64,000 nt of DNA from Halomonas huangheensis. Lineage in GTDB: Bacteria > Pseudomonadota > Gammaproteobacteria > Pseudomonadales > Halomonadaceae. Position numbers and translations under genes: made by a program. The notes beneath the pieces are model-generated. The model was not told the origin of the DNA and made no database searches. It was given only the letters and a program-made list of their open reading frames with translations. Position 1 is the first letter of the stretch, and every line of letters begins with the position of its first letter. The stretch spans positions 3,038,001 to 3,102,000 of the forward strand of contig NZ_CP013106.1 of NCBI RefSeq assembly GCF_001431725.1, given 5' to 3'. Below are positions 1 through 8,080 of this stretch, piece after piece.

Positions 1-404
1 AGCAAGTTGCACAGCGGCTGCGTGGCGCCCTAGCCAGCAATGACGTTGACACTCAACCTCCTTCAGCATCAGATATATCCATAGTCGACGACACTTCAAT
101 CAACGACGATGGAATAGAGACTACTCAAGAAGAAATAGATGCCTATAATATTGTCCGTTCGATTCTAGCGGAGAATATTGATGTTAGCCGCATTGCCATG
201 CGCGATGCAAAATCATATTGCGCAGTGCTTCTCGACGACAACAACAGAAAGCCCATATGCCGCTTTCACTTTAATTCCAAATCCATCAAGCGTATAGGAT
301 TCTTCACCAACAAGAATGAAGAACGCGTAGACATTCTTTCCGTCAACGATATATTCCAGTTCCGTGATCAGTTAAAGAAAACTGCTGACGAGTATCAAGA
401 CTGA
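1..404 (+). CDS. Partial gene, C-terminal part of a restriction-endonuclease-like protein
   Basis: The frame is open from the left edge (codons from base 3) to a TGA at 402-404, giving about 133 residues whose true start lies outside the window. The first 50 or so residues are a polar, Asp/Thr/Ser-rich linker. The last 80 form a compact domain with the runs RDAKSYCAVLLDDNNRKPIC and RFHFNSKSIKRIGFF. From memory, this domain ends many proteins annotated as type I restriction HsdR N-terminal-domain or DUF-type endonucleases. The catalytic part is not in the window, so the activity cannot be checked. The gene is locally AT-richer than most of the window, which fits a horizontally acquired defence gene. 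The ATG at 198 is internal and is not the start. Confidence 0.6.
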   Translation, partial: QVAQRLRGALASNDVDTQPPSASDISIVDDTSINDDGIETTQEEIDAYNIVRSILAENIDVSRIAMRDAKSYCAVLLDDNNRKPICRFHFNSKSIKRIGFFTNKNEERVDILSVNDIFQFRDQLKKTADEYQD

Positions 405-420
405 TATTCTTCCACCAGAA

Positions 421-466
421 AGGGCAACTTTTCGGGCCATCTGCTCCGTTGCCCTCTATCATTTTT
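421..466 (+). terminator. Probable terminator after the partial endonuclease gene
   Basis: Inverted arms AGGGCAAC (421-428) and GTTGCCCT (448-455) enclose a 19-base loop and are followed by CTATCATTTTTA. The T-run is imperfect and the loop is long, so efficiency is uncertain. Confidence 0.45.
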
Positions 467-1146
467 ATGCATACTGATAATGGACGTAAAAAAATCAGTA
501 GCAATGACACAATAGTTCGTGCACCACTCCAGTTCCTGCGGACAGTTGGACGATTGGATCGAGCGTATCGATGAAGGTATAGCAGCAACACATTATCGGG
601 CGGAGCAAGTTACCACTCCCATTAGCCTGGATGTAGTGGTACAGGTCTAGCCCGGACGGGTCATCGATGAGGGGAACTTCGCTGGCTATGCGCCAGCGGA
701 CACCAATCCGCCAACGGCTGAGCGTTGCGGATGAATGACGTAAACACTTCAGAACCGGCTGTCTGTCGTGGAACAGCCATCCCTGGCCGACAAGAGAGAA
801 GTATCCCACGACGACGCGACCGCCATCCTGGCACCAAACCCATCCATGGGTGTGTCGCATCGCAGGAGCAGAATAACCAAAGGCTGGGAGAATTGATGTA
901 AGAGATCACTTATGCGATATGTAAGAGAATATCGATAGACGGTGTGTATTATCGAAAGCTTCCCTTCTCCTCCTGGCGATCACTGAAACGTGACCAGTGG
1001 AGCCTGCATTTTCACCTGTTTCTCCCACCCTCCGACTGACCGTGGACAGTTCACTCTAAATCAACCAGGTTGATGAATGATGTCTACCCGCATATCCCGA
1101 GATAGCAGCAGGTGTGGACATCGTTACCATACCAAGGAGGTGTGAC
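467..1146. other. Gene-poor stretch, nothing convincing
   Basis: Only short overlapping frames on the minus strand occur here. The longest (495-860) has no ribosome binding site and recognisable neither as a family nor by composition. The stretch may hold decayed coding DNA next to the defence-type gene at the left edge. The last 100 bases must carry the promoter of the repeat protein at 1147. Confidence 0.4.
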
Positions 1147-1575
1147 ATGCTTAAGGTATTGAGCCCCAGCACAACCCTGTTTGCAGCGCTTCTCTGCGGC
1201 TCGCTGCTGCTGCCTTCCATGGCCCTGGCAGACAGTGATGCCATGCAGGAAGGCCAGGAGGCCATGATGGAAGAAGCTGGCGCTGGTGACGTGCTACCGA
1301 ATGATTCATCACTGGTCGAGGAAGGCAGTAGTGACGCCATGCAGGAAAGCCAGGAGGCCATGATGGAAGAATCCGGCACTGGTGATCCGCTACCGAACGA
1401 TTCATCACTGGTCGAGGAAGGCAGTAGTGACGCCATGAAGGAAAGCCGTGAGGCCAGCGCGGAAAGCTCTGGCGATGGTGAACCACTGCCGGACGACTCA
1501 TCACTGGTCGAGGAAGGCAGTAGTGACGCCATGCAAGAGAGTCGTGAAGCCATGACGGAGGAAGAAGCGCAATAG
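1147..1575 (+). CDS. Small secreted acidic protein made of 32-residue tandem repeats
   Basis: The start at 1147 follows a strong AAGGAGG six bases upstream; an earlier in-frame ATG at 1114 lacks one. The product has 142 residues. Residues 1-28 form a signal peptide (Lys3, hydrophobic 11-27, ending ALA before Asp29), so export to the periplasm or medium is predicted. The mature part is three 32-residue repeats (residues 30-61, 62-93, 94-125) plus a 17-residue partial copy. Each starts SDAM(Q/K)E and ends DSSLVEEGS. The repeats are strongly acidic, contain no Cys or aromatic residue, and are probably disordered or helical. Repeats 1 and 2 are nearly identical and repeat 3 has diverged. I do not recognise the family. 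Its own promoter region and terminator make it monocistronic. Confidence 0.8.
   Translation: MLKVLSPSTTLFAALLCGSLLLPSMALADSDAMQEGQEAMMEEAGAGDVLPNDSSLVEEGSSDAMQESQEAMMEESGTGDPLPNDSSLVEEGSSDAMKESREASAESSGDGEPLPDDSSLVEEGSSDAMQESREAMTEEEAQ
1234..1572 (+). repeat. 96-bp in-frame tandem repeat, 3.5 copies
   Basis: Units lie at 1234-1329, 1330-1425, 1426-1521 and a partial unit at 1522-1572. The unit length is a multiple of three, so copy-number changes would keep the reading frame of the secreted protein. Confidence 0.85.
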
Positions 1576-1663
1576 TGACATCTCGAATCGGACTCACCCG
1601 CTCCCGCATCCAACCATGACATCCGGGAGCAGAAGCGCTACTGAAAACTCTCCGTAAGATTCA

Positions 1664-1707
1664 GGGGAAGCCACCCGGCGGTCACCGCCGATGGTTTCCC
1701 CATTTTC
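1664..1707 (+). terminator. Rho-independent terminator of the repeat-protein gene
   Basis: GGGGAA (1664-1669) pairs with TTCCCC (1696-1701) around an inner GCGGTCACCGC hairpin and is followed by ATTTTC. It lies about 90 bases after the stop codon. Confidence 0.75.
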
Positions 1708-2007
1708 AAGCAGCATCAATATCCTTCATGCATCTCGGCTTCTGCCCCTGGTATCGAGTGCCGTCAACCTGCGTACTTCACCGTGATATCGGCGCCCTGC
1801 TCGCGTTACCAGCAGCAGTCCCTTCAGCCTCCTTCACGCCAGTCAGTACGAGACCAGCTCATGATCCTGCCCCTGCCCTACTTCAACTTAGGGTTTGCCA
1901 AGTCGACGTTGACACGAGCCGGTCGCACAACCTGGATTGAATGGGGTCCTCTGGCACCTTGATCAGGACCCGAATCGCAAACCACGTCAAGCAAGGTACC
2001 GACGACC
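1708..2007. other. Intergenic stretch without a clear gene
   Basis: Two short frames (1728-1940 and 1941-2360) have no ribosome binding site, and the second overlaps a better candidate in another frame. The end of the stretch should contain the promoter of the gene at 2008. Confidence 0.4.
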
Positions 2008-2634
2008 ATGATGGAATGGATCTCCAACCACAGCAGCTTTCTGCAGTTCATGACCAGTCTGGCAACTCTGGCTGTGTGGATCTTCTACGCACAGCTCCTG
2101 TTGGCAGGCTATCTGCGCCAACGGCGACCAAAAGTCGTCATCAATCAAGTCATGGGGCTATCGACCCATGGTCGCTGCCTGGTCAGCAACATGAGTGCCG
2201 AAGGTGTACATATCGAAACGGTGCAGGTATGGCTGCACGACAAGGACGGCGTCAGGCGTTGCACTGTCTCCGACCTGGAGACCGACGCCAGCGGCAACAC
2301 GCCCACGTCGTTGTCGGAAGGAACGCTACAGGGCCCGCTACCCTCCAACGCCCACGTTGACGCTGGGGAGATTGGCTCTCTGGTAGCACGCGCTCGAAAG
2401 TCCGAGATCGAGGAAGACAGGAACACACTGTGTAATGGCGACGACGACTACAAGCTGGAACTGCTGGTGCTCTACATCTACAGCTCGTCCCCGGGCATCA
2501 TGGGAGCCATGCGCACCTTCATTTTCGATGACGATGGCTTGGCCAGGCCCGCCCATGTCGAAACCCAACAGCTGCGCGGTTACCGGGATCGCAAGAAGAT
2601 GGCCAGGATCTATCGCAACTATCTCGATCGCTGA
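2008..2634 (+). CDS. Unknown single-pass membrane protein
   Basis: The product has 208 residues. One hydrophobic segment at residues 10-34 is followed by the basic stretch RQRRPK, so the remaining 170 residues are probably cytoplasmic. They are mixed alpha/beta in appearance with no recognised motif; a second weakly hydrophobic run (ELLVLYIYSSSPG, about 150-162) is probably a buried strand. ATG codons at 2008 and 2011 are alternative starts; an AAGG lies about 15 bases upstream, so the ribosome binding site is weak. The gene stands alone between two terminators. A 12-base string including the stop codon (2626-2637) recurs at 2651-2662. No function can be assigned. Confidence 0.6.
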   Translation: MMEWISNHSSFLQFMTSLATLAVWIFYAQLLLAGYLRQRRPKVVINQVMGLSTHGRCLVSNMSAEGVHIETVQVWLHDKDGVRRCTVSDLETDASGNTPTSLSEGTLQGPLPSNAHVDAGEIGSLVARARKSEIEEDRNTLCNGDDDYKLELLVLYIYSSSPGIMGAMRTFIFDDDGLARPAHVETQQLRGYRDRKKMARIYRNYLDR

Positions 2635-2715
2635 AGCAGAGAAAACTCTTGATCGCTGAAGCGGAGCAAGCGCGCCCTACTCGCACCACCGAACATGGCA
2701 CTCGAGCAGGTAAAT

Positions 2716-2742
2716 AGCCCCCGGGGAATCCCAACGGGGGCT
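2716..2742. terminator. Bidirectional terminator between convergent genes
   Basis: AGCCCCC (2716-2722) pairs with GGGGGCT (2736-2742). Read on the minus strand it follows katE and is trailed by ATTTACC; on the plus strand it follows the membrane protein gene and is trailed by CGTTGT. Confidence 0.65.
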
Positions 2743-2813
2743 CGTTGTACCGACTACATCAAGGCCTTGCCAGCATTGAGTGACAAAGCCACCACCAGTA
2801 TCGATCCGATCCG

Positions 2814-4964
2814 TCAGGCCGGCATCTGGTTGGCCTTGGCATCACGCGACCAGACCCGGTGGCCAAGCAGGGCTTCGCGGAAATCCGCATAGATCCCATC
2901 GACCGAATCAGCCTGCATAATGCCCTCTTCCGGCGCCGAAATGCCTGCGGCATCGAGCAGGTTGCGGGCATCGCCAAGGCCGGCAATCGGCTTCAAGTGC
3001 TTATAGGCCTCCTGGACATAGTAGAGCCCCAACCCCATCCCGGTCAGGGTCGCGACGCTATCGACGCCACCAGCCACGACTACCGCATCCATCGTGACGG
3101 AGGGCAGCCCATTGAGCATCGCGTCCGGCGTCAAACTACCCCCTTGCAGGGTACTGACTGGCGCCATGGACGGTGCAATCGTCAAGCCGGCGGCCCCCTC
3201 TTCTTCAAGCTTCTTCTGCAGCGCCTCGACCTGCTCGCCATCGACACCATTGGCCACCAGGATAGCGACCTTGCGATAGCGAATATCCGGCTGCTGTCGG
3301 TGCAGCAGGCTCAATGCCGCGGATGAATCCAACGCCGATTTACCGAACTCTTCTTTCACTGCCGGGGCATGATCGGGTGGCTCGATGCCGTGCGCCTCGC
3401 CAACCCGACGAGCAAGCTCCATGTCGATGTTGGGCAGGATATTCTGAATGACGCGCTCACGAATCCAGGGGCGCTCGACCTTGGACAACTCGAAGGTGTA
3501 AGCCGCAATGATGTGCTCCTGCTCGACCTCGCTCTGGCTGTGCCAGAAGAGCCGCGCCTGAGAGTAGTGGTCACCAAAGGACTCGCTGCGAGCCCGAATC
3601 TTATGGGCATCGATGCGCTCGTTGTAGCTCTCGAAGCCGCCGTTCTCCGGCGCTGGAGGTGTCTCTGTGGGCCAGCCGCCGTCGATGGAGTTCGGCTCGT
3701 AGGACGCCTGCCCCTTGTTGATGGTCTGACGATGCGGGGCATCCCTCTGATGATTGTGGAAGGGGCATACCGGCTGGTTGATCGGAATTTCGTGGAAGTT
3801 CGGCCCACCCAGACGCAGCATCTGGGTATCCAGATAAGAGAACAGCCGTCCCTGAAGCAACGGATCATTGCTGAAGTCGATCCCGGGCACCACGTTGCCG
3901 GGGTTGAAGGCCACCTGTTCGGTTTCGGCAAAGTAGTTGTCGGGATTGCGGTCGAGCACCATCTTGCCGATCGGTGTCACCGCAACCTGTTCTTCGGGAA
4001 TCAACTTGGTCGGGTCCAGAATATCGATATCGAAGGCGTGTTCATCGTCCTCTTCCACCACCTGAATGCCGAGTTCCCATTCCAGTGCATCGCCGTTCTC
4101 GATATCCCCCCACATCTCGCGACGGTTGAAGTCGGGATCTCGCCCCCACAGCTTCTGGGCTTCGTCCCAGATCAGTGAGTGAGTGCCCGCCAGCGGCTTC
4201 CAGTGAAACTTGACGAAGCGCGCCTTACCCTCACGATCGATCAGTCGGAACGTGTGGACACCGAAGCCTTCCATATAACGATAGTGGCGCGGGAATGCCC
4301 GGTCCGACATCGTCCACAGCACCATATGCGCGCTCTCGGGCATCAGCGACACGAAGTCCCAGAAGGTATCGTGGGCCGACTGGCCCTGGGGGATTTCGTT
4401 GTGTGGCTCAGGCTTCACCGCGTGCACAAAGTCGGGGAACTTCATCGCATCCTGGATGAAGAACACCGGCATGTTGTTGCCGACCAGATCCCAGTTGCCT
4501 TCGTCGGTGTAGAACTTGACGGCAAAGCCACGTACATCGCGCACGGTATCATTCGAGCCACGGCCGCCCTGAACGGTGGAAAAGCGCACGAACACCGGCG
4601 TCTTCCGGGACGTATCCTTGAACAGACCTGCCCTGGAATAGCGTGCGGCGGCCTTGTAGGGCTGAAAATAGCCGTGGGCTGCGGCTCCCCGGGCGTGAAC
4701 GATACGCTCGGGAATCCGCTCGTGATCAAAGTGGTTCATCTTTTCGCGGAAGACGAAGTCTTCCAGCAGGGTAGGCCCACGCTCTCCTGCTTTCAGCGAA
4801 TTATGATCATCCGCGATGCGAGTGCCCTGATTGGTCCGCAGATCATGTCCTTCGGCGTCGCTACGATAAGCCTCCAGAAGATCAGACTTGCTGTCATCAT
4901 CGGAGTGGCACTCGGTATCGTGGGCAGCATCTCGATTGGATTCAGTGTAGGGATTATTGGCCAT
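2814..4964 (-). CDS. katE: Large-subunit monofunctional catalase HPII
   Basis: This haem catalase disproportionates hydrogen peroxide in the cytoplasm. The product has 716 residues, typical of clade 2 large catalases, with the catalase core followed by a C-terminal flavodoxin/DJ-1-like domain (from about residue 560). Visible features are the catalytic His90 in RIVHARG, the distal-side Asn in [12 protein letters not shown], and the haem-ligand Tyr in [15 protein letters not shown]. The start at 4964 has AAAGGAG at the right distance; the longer frame to 5060 has none. The N-terminus is unusually acidic. The gene is followed by a terminator and preceded on the same strand by a DUF3008 gene and a short-chain dehydrogenase, a set that suggests general-stress control, though no promoter was proven. 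Confidence 0.96.
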   Translation of the reverse strand: MANNPYTESNRDAAHDTECHSDDDSKSDLLEAYRSDAEGHDLRTNQGTRIADDHNSLKAGERGPTLLEDFVFREKMNHFDHERIPERIVHARGAAAHGYFQPYKAAARYSRAGLFKDTSRKTPVFVRFSTVQGGRGSNDTVRDVRGFAVKFYTDEGNWDLVGNNMPVFFIQDAMKFPDFVHAVKPEPHNEIPQGQSAHDTFWDFVSLMPESAHMVLWTMSDRAFPRHYRYMEGFGVHTFRLIDREGKARFVKFHWKPLAGTHSLIWDEAQKLWGRDPDFNRREMWGDIENGDALEWELGIQVVEEDDEHAFDIDILDPTKLIPEEQVAVTPIGKMVLDRNPDNYFAETEQVAFNPGNVVPGIDFSNDPLLQGRLFSYLDTQMLRLGGPNFHEIPINQPVCPFHNHQRDAPHRQTINKGQASYEPNSIDGGWPTETPPAPENGGFESYNERIDAHKIRARSESFGDHYSQARLFWHSQSEVEQEHIIAAYTFELSKVERPWIRERVIQNILPNIDMELARRVGEAHGIEPPDHAPAVKEEFGKSALDSSAALSLLHRQQPDIRYRKVAILVANGVDGEQVEALQKKLEEEGAAGLTIAPSMAPVSTLQGGSLTPDAMLNGLPSVTMDAVVVAGGVDSVATLTGMGLGLYYVQEAYKHLKPIAGLGDARNLLDAAGISAPEEGIMQADSVDGIYADFREALLGHRVWSRDAKANQMPA

Positions 4965-5117
4965 GAACAAACTCTCCTTTGCTCGCGATAAGGGGCGACC
5001 TCGGGTAGTTGCGCCATAAGGCCACCAGCCTCGGTGGAGAATGATGCCCGCCACGAGCATCTTCCTCCGGAACTGGCTGGTGCTGGTGCCCTTGTCAATC
5101 GGTGGTTGAAAGCCTGG

Positions 5118-5306
5118 TCACGACTGCGAGTCATGCCGCGGCTTGTCGCTGCGTTTTGTAGACGCCATTGCTTCCAGTTCAGCTTCATCCATGGAGTCGT
5201 ACATGGACCTGGCAGCCCCCTCCAACTCGCTCACTTTCTGTTCACCGCGTTTGGCCGCCAGGGCTGCGCCCGCTGCCATCTGCTGAGCTTTGGATTTTGC
5301 TGGCAT
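5118..5306 (-). CDS. DUF3008 family miniprotein
   Basis: The product has 62 residues. It begins MPAKSKAQQMAAGAALAAKR and carries the SMYDSM and MASTKR elements, which I recognise as the small DUF3008 family of unknown function. It is highly charged, has no Cys and no membrane segment, and is probably a small cytoplasmic helical protein. A near-perfect AAGGAGG lies before the ATG, implying strong translation. It lies between katE and a short-chain dehydrogenase on the same strand, with 54 and 153 bases to its neighbours. A stress-related role is inferred from this context only. Confidence 0.85.
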   Translation of the reverse strand: MPAKSKAQQMAAGAALAAKRGEQKVSELEGAARSMYDSMDEAELEAMASTKRSDKPRHDSQS

Positions 5307-5360
5307 GCTTGCCTCCTTCCTCTTGATAACGGCGTCATCACGTTTGTGGCGACGCCACCA

Positions 5361-6215
5361 TCAGGTGTTGAGCACCACACCGCCGTTGAGATGCAGTGTC
5401 TGTCCCGTCATGTAAGACGACTCTTCACTGGCCAGGTATACGTAGGCAGGCCCCATTTCACTGGGCTGCCCCGCGCGGTCCATGGGCACCTGGCCACCGA
5501 ACGTAGCGACCTTCTCGGCATCGAAGCTGGCCGGTATCAATGGCGTCCACACTGGTCCGGGGGCAACAGCGTTGACGCGAATCCCCTTGTCGACCAGCGA
5601 TATCGCCAACGAACGAACAAGCCCCTGAATCGCGCCCTTGGTCGCGGAGTAATCGATCAGAGTGTCGTTGCCCTTGAAGGCATTGATGGAGGAAGTCGCA
5701 ATGATGCTGTCGCCCTTCTGCATATGCGGCAACGCCGCCTTGACCATGTAGAAGTGGCTGAAGATATTGGTCTGGAAGGTACGCAGCAGTTGCGTGTCGG
5801 GAATCTGGGTGACGTCAACCCAGTCGTACTGCTCTGCGGCATTGTTGACCAGGATGTTGAGCTTGCCGAAGGTCTCGACCGTCCTGTCGATGACCTCGCG
5901 ACAGAAGTTTGCATCACCGACATCGCCCTTCAGCAGCAGGCAGTGCCGGCCTTCGGCTTCTACCAGTTCGCGGGTTCTCTCGGCATCACGAGCTTCCTCG
6001 AGATAGGCGAGAACACAGTCGGCCCCCTCCCTGGCGTAATGCAGCGCAACGGCTCGTCCTATACCGCTGTCGCCACCGGTGATGACAGCTACCTTGTCGC
6101 GGAGTTTATCGCTACCTCGATAGCTATCACGAATGAACTCGGGCTCAGGCTCCATCGCATATTCCCTGCCCGGCTGCCGCTCCTGTTGTTGCGAGGGTTG
6201 TTTACGTTCTGCCAT
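5361..6215 (-). CDS. Short-chain dehydrogenase/reductase, general-stress type
   Basis: The product has 284 residues, longer than classical SDRs because of a 40-residue Gln/Glu-rich N-terminal tail. The Rossmann signature TGGDSGIG lies at 46-53, NNAAEQ near 125, the catalytic Ser in ATSSIN (175-176) and YSATK at 189-193. The variant TGGDSGIG and the tail are typical of the YhdG/YghA-like and GsiB-neighbour SDRs linked to stress in many bacteria; substrates of these enzymes are generally unknown. The ATG at 6215 has AAGGAG nine bases upstream; a TTG two codons earlier is less likely. It precedes DUF3008 and katE on the same strand. Confidence 0.9.
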   Translation of the reverse strand: MAERKQPSQQQERQPGREYAMEPEPEFIRDSYRGSDKLRDKVAVITGGDSGIGRAVALHYAREGADCVLAYLEEARDAERTRELVEAEGRHCLLLKGDVGDANFCREVIDRTVETFGKLNILVNNAAEQYDWVDVTQIPDTQLLRTFQTNIFSHFYMVKAALPHMQKGDSIIATSSINAFKGNDTLIDYSATKGAIQGLVRSLAISLVDKGIRVNAVAPGPVWTPLIPASFDAEKVATFGGQVPMDRAGQPSEMGPAYVYLASEESSYMTGQTLHLNGGVVLNT

Positions 6216-6388
6216 GTGCAAACACTCCTTCGTTGATCACTAGCCAGAATCAGTGGATAGCACCCCGTTTGACATCGCTTCTGCCGAGAGTTGCGAAGGT
6301 AAATTCGGATATAAGGTAACAACGATGTGATCGATTGGAATTCCCCCTTGACGGAGGAACGACCTAAATACGCTTATTCGCCTTTACT

Positions 6389-7306
6389 CTACGACTTTGT
6401 CTCTACCGGCGTGAGTGGGTCCCAGTCTTTTCGCGCCGCGAGAAAATCAGGGCGTGGTTTGTTACCACAATAAGGGTCATGAAGGACATTCTCGACACTA
6501 TTATAAACGAAGAACAGGTTACTCCTCGGCCAACAAGACATATTGATATTGGATCCGTGAAGCGTATTACACTCAAACATTATTAAAGTACCTGAGGCAC
6601 CTTTAGGAGCTTCAATATCATTCTCCAACATCAGCTTTCTCAGGCTAGCCGCATCTGGAACACCGATTTCCTGACTTTTCAAAGACTCCTTATAGTTATC
6701 TTCCGGAGTGCGACCGACACAAGGAATGAAATACTTGTGTGAGCCCGGAATCAGCATCAAAGGGCCATTGAATTCGCCATTCGCCTTCAATATGACCGAA
6801 CAGCTCAGAGAGCGCATGCGCGGCATGCCATCTTCACTGTGCCAGGTCTCGAAATCCGAATGCCAGTCGAAGCCTTTTCCTTTAAAGCCAGGCTTGTAAT
6901 TTATCCGTGACTGATGAATATATACATCACTGCCGAGTATTTGCTGTACCATGGACAGCAGGCGAGGATTTCTTGTCAGCCGGCTGAAGCGCTCAGAGTC
7001 CTGGTGAATACCAAAAATTGAGCGTATCTCCTGCTTCCCCGGCTCCAGTATCGTGCCTTCGGACAGCTTTAAATCTTCATCTTCCTCGTAATCGCGCAAT
7101 TCCTGAACAAAGTCCTCCATCTCTTCTGGATCAAAAAAGCACTCGAACGATAGAAATCCTTTTCTATCAAACTCCTCAAGTTCGTCTGCGCTTAATGGTC
7201 CATCAGCGCGCTGTTTATCATTGCAATGTATGACCGGATCGATACGCTCGAAAAAACCAAGTTTTCGCTCCAGGCGCGTCGGGAAAAGATCTTGAGTATC
7301 TTGCAT
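6389..7306 (-). CDS. ectD: Ectoine hydroxylase
   Basis: This non-haem Fe(II), 2-oxoglutarate-dependent dioxygenase converts ectoine to 5-hydroxyectoine, a compatible solute that protects against salt, heat and drying. The product has 305 residues, the usual EctD length. The family signature FDWHSDFETWHSEDG lies at 147-160 and supplies iron ligands His149 and Asp151; the third ligand is His250 in NTLHGSN, and RSNLFF holds the likely 2-oxoglutarate-binding Arg. AGGAGG lies eight bases before the ATG. The ectABC synthesis genes are not adjacent, as also known for Halomonas elongata. Base composition here is clearly AT-richer than on both sides, which hints at separate acquisition. It is monocistronic by layout; no promoter could be assigned. 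Confidence 0.96.
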   Translation of the reverse strand: MQDTQDLFPTRLERKLGFFERIDPVIHCNDKQRADGPLSADELEEFDRKGFLSFECFFDPEEMEDFVQELRDYEEDEDLKLSEGTILEPGKQEIRSIFGIHQDSERFSRLTRNPRLLSMVQQILGSDVYIHQSRINYKPGFKGKGFDWHSDFETWHSEDGMPRMRSLSCSVILKANGEFNGPLMLIPGSHKYFIPCVGRTPEDNYKESLKSQEIGVPDAASLRKLMLENDIEAPKGASGTLIMFECNTLHGSNINMSCWPRSNLFFVYNSVENVLHDPYCGNKPRPDFLAARKDWDPLTPVETKS

Positions 7307-7594
7307 GATGTCTTCCTCCTTCGAACTTCGTCAGTCACCGTAGACAAAAGTCGGAAATGCATCAAACTCCCCCTCCGAAGGAAAGGGCGTGCCCAAACTT
7401 TACTTGAGGCTAACTTGAAAAAACACGCCGATTCTGATGGTTTATTGCCTTCACTTCCCCGTAACCCACATTCCTGATACAGGTTTCTGATGGTCAATAT
7501 GAAACGTTATTCCTCGAGGGTGATATCTTCTTTTGGCTCAAGTAGAGCCGACATATTGATTGTTCAACAATCCATGAAACAGTATGTAACCGAT
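7307..7594. other. AT-rich leader region upstream of ectD
   Basis: The stretch shares the low GC of ectD. It should contain the osmotically controlled ectD promoter on the minus strand. I could not pick a sound -35/-10 pair. No gene is supported in it. Confidence 0.4.
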
Positions 7595-8014
7595 TCACCC
7601 TGGTCTCCGTAAAATTCGATAACATTTACTCCACGCTCGCTGCATAACCAACATCATCAAGTAGATTGATGGACACAATGGAGGCGAACGGGATGCATGC
7701 TTGACCAGCATGAAGGCCGTTGAACGACCCCGTCGGCTCGGGCCACCGAAAATGACACAGACACCCTCGCCGCCATCCAGCGAGTACGAGCGAAACGGGA
7801 TGATGTCTTCTCCAACTACCTCGTTGAGCTCATTGAGGACCTCCTGCAGTAGCTCGAGCTCATTGGCGACGCACACTCCCCCACTCTGTGCCGGGCTCCC
7901 TTTCTTGCGTACAATGACCAGCCTCCGGATACCGCACGACTGAATTGCCGCTATGGTGTACCAGCTACCCTTCGAAACAGGCTTTCGTCCTTGCTGGGTA
8001 CAGTGGTGGTACAC
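7595..8014 (-). CDS. Doubtful hypothetical protein
   Basis: A 139-codon frame with a GTG start contains a protein-like stretch, LELLQEVLNELNEVVGEDII followed by a segment ending in GVCVIFGG. This looks like a helix followed by strands rather than random translation. Against it: no ribosome binding site at the GTG, a Cys-rich tail with odd composition, and no recognised family. It may be real, a fragment of a decayed gene, or chance. The true start could be internal. Confidence 0.3.
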   Translation of the reverse strand: MYHHCTQQGRKPVSKGSWYTIAAIQSCGIRRLVIVRKKGSPAQSGGVCVANELELLQEVLNELNEVVGEDIIPFRSYSLDGGEGVCVIFGGPSRRGRSTAFMLVKHASRSPPLCPSIYLMMLVMQRAWSKCYRILRRPG

Positions 8015-8080
8015 AGCAAGTGGATTTCAGGCGGTTTCACTGCGTATTCATCAGTATGACGCTGCACATAAGTGGTTGAT

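Noticed and set aside
495..860. Minus-strand frame of 121 codons in the gene-poor stretch
   Set aside because: No ribosome binding site, Cys/Trp-rich odd composition and no recognisable family; overlapping frames on the same strand are equally long.
3369..4991. Two long plus-strand frames opposite katE
   Set aside because: They are antisense shadows of a clearly recognised catalase gene and encode no known family.
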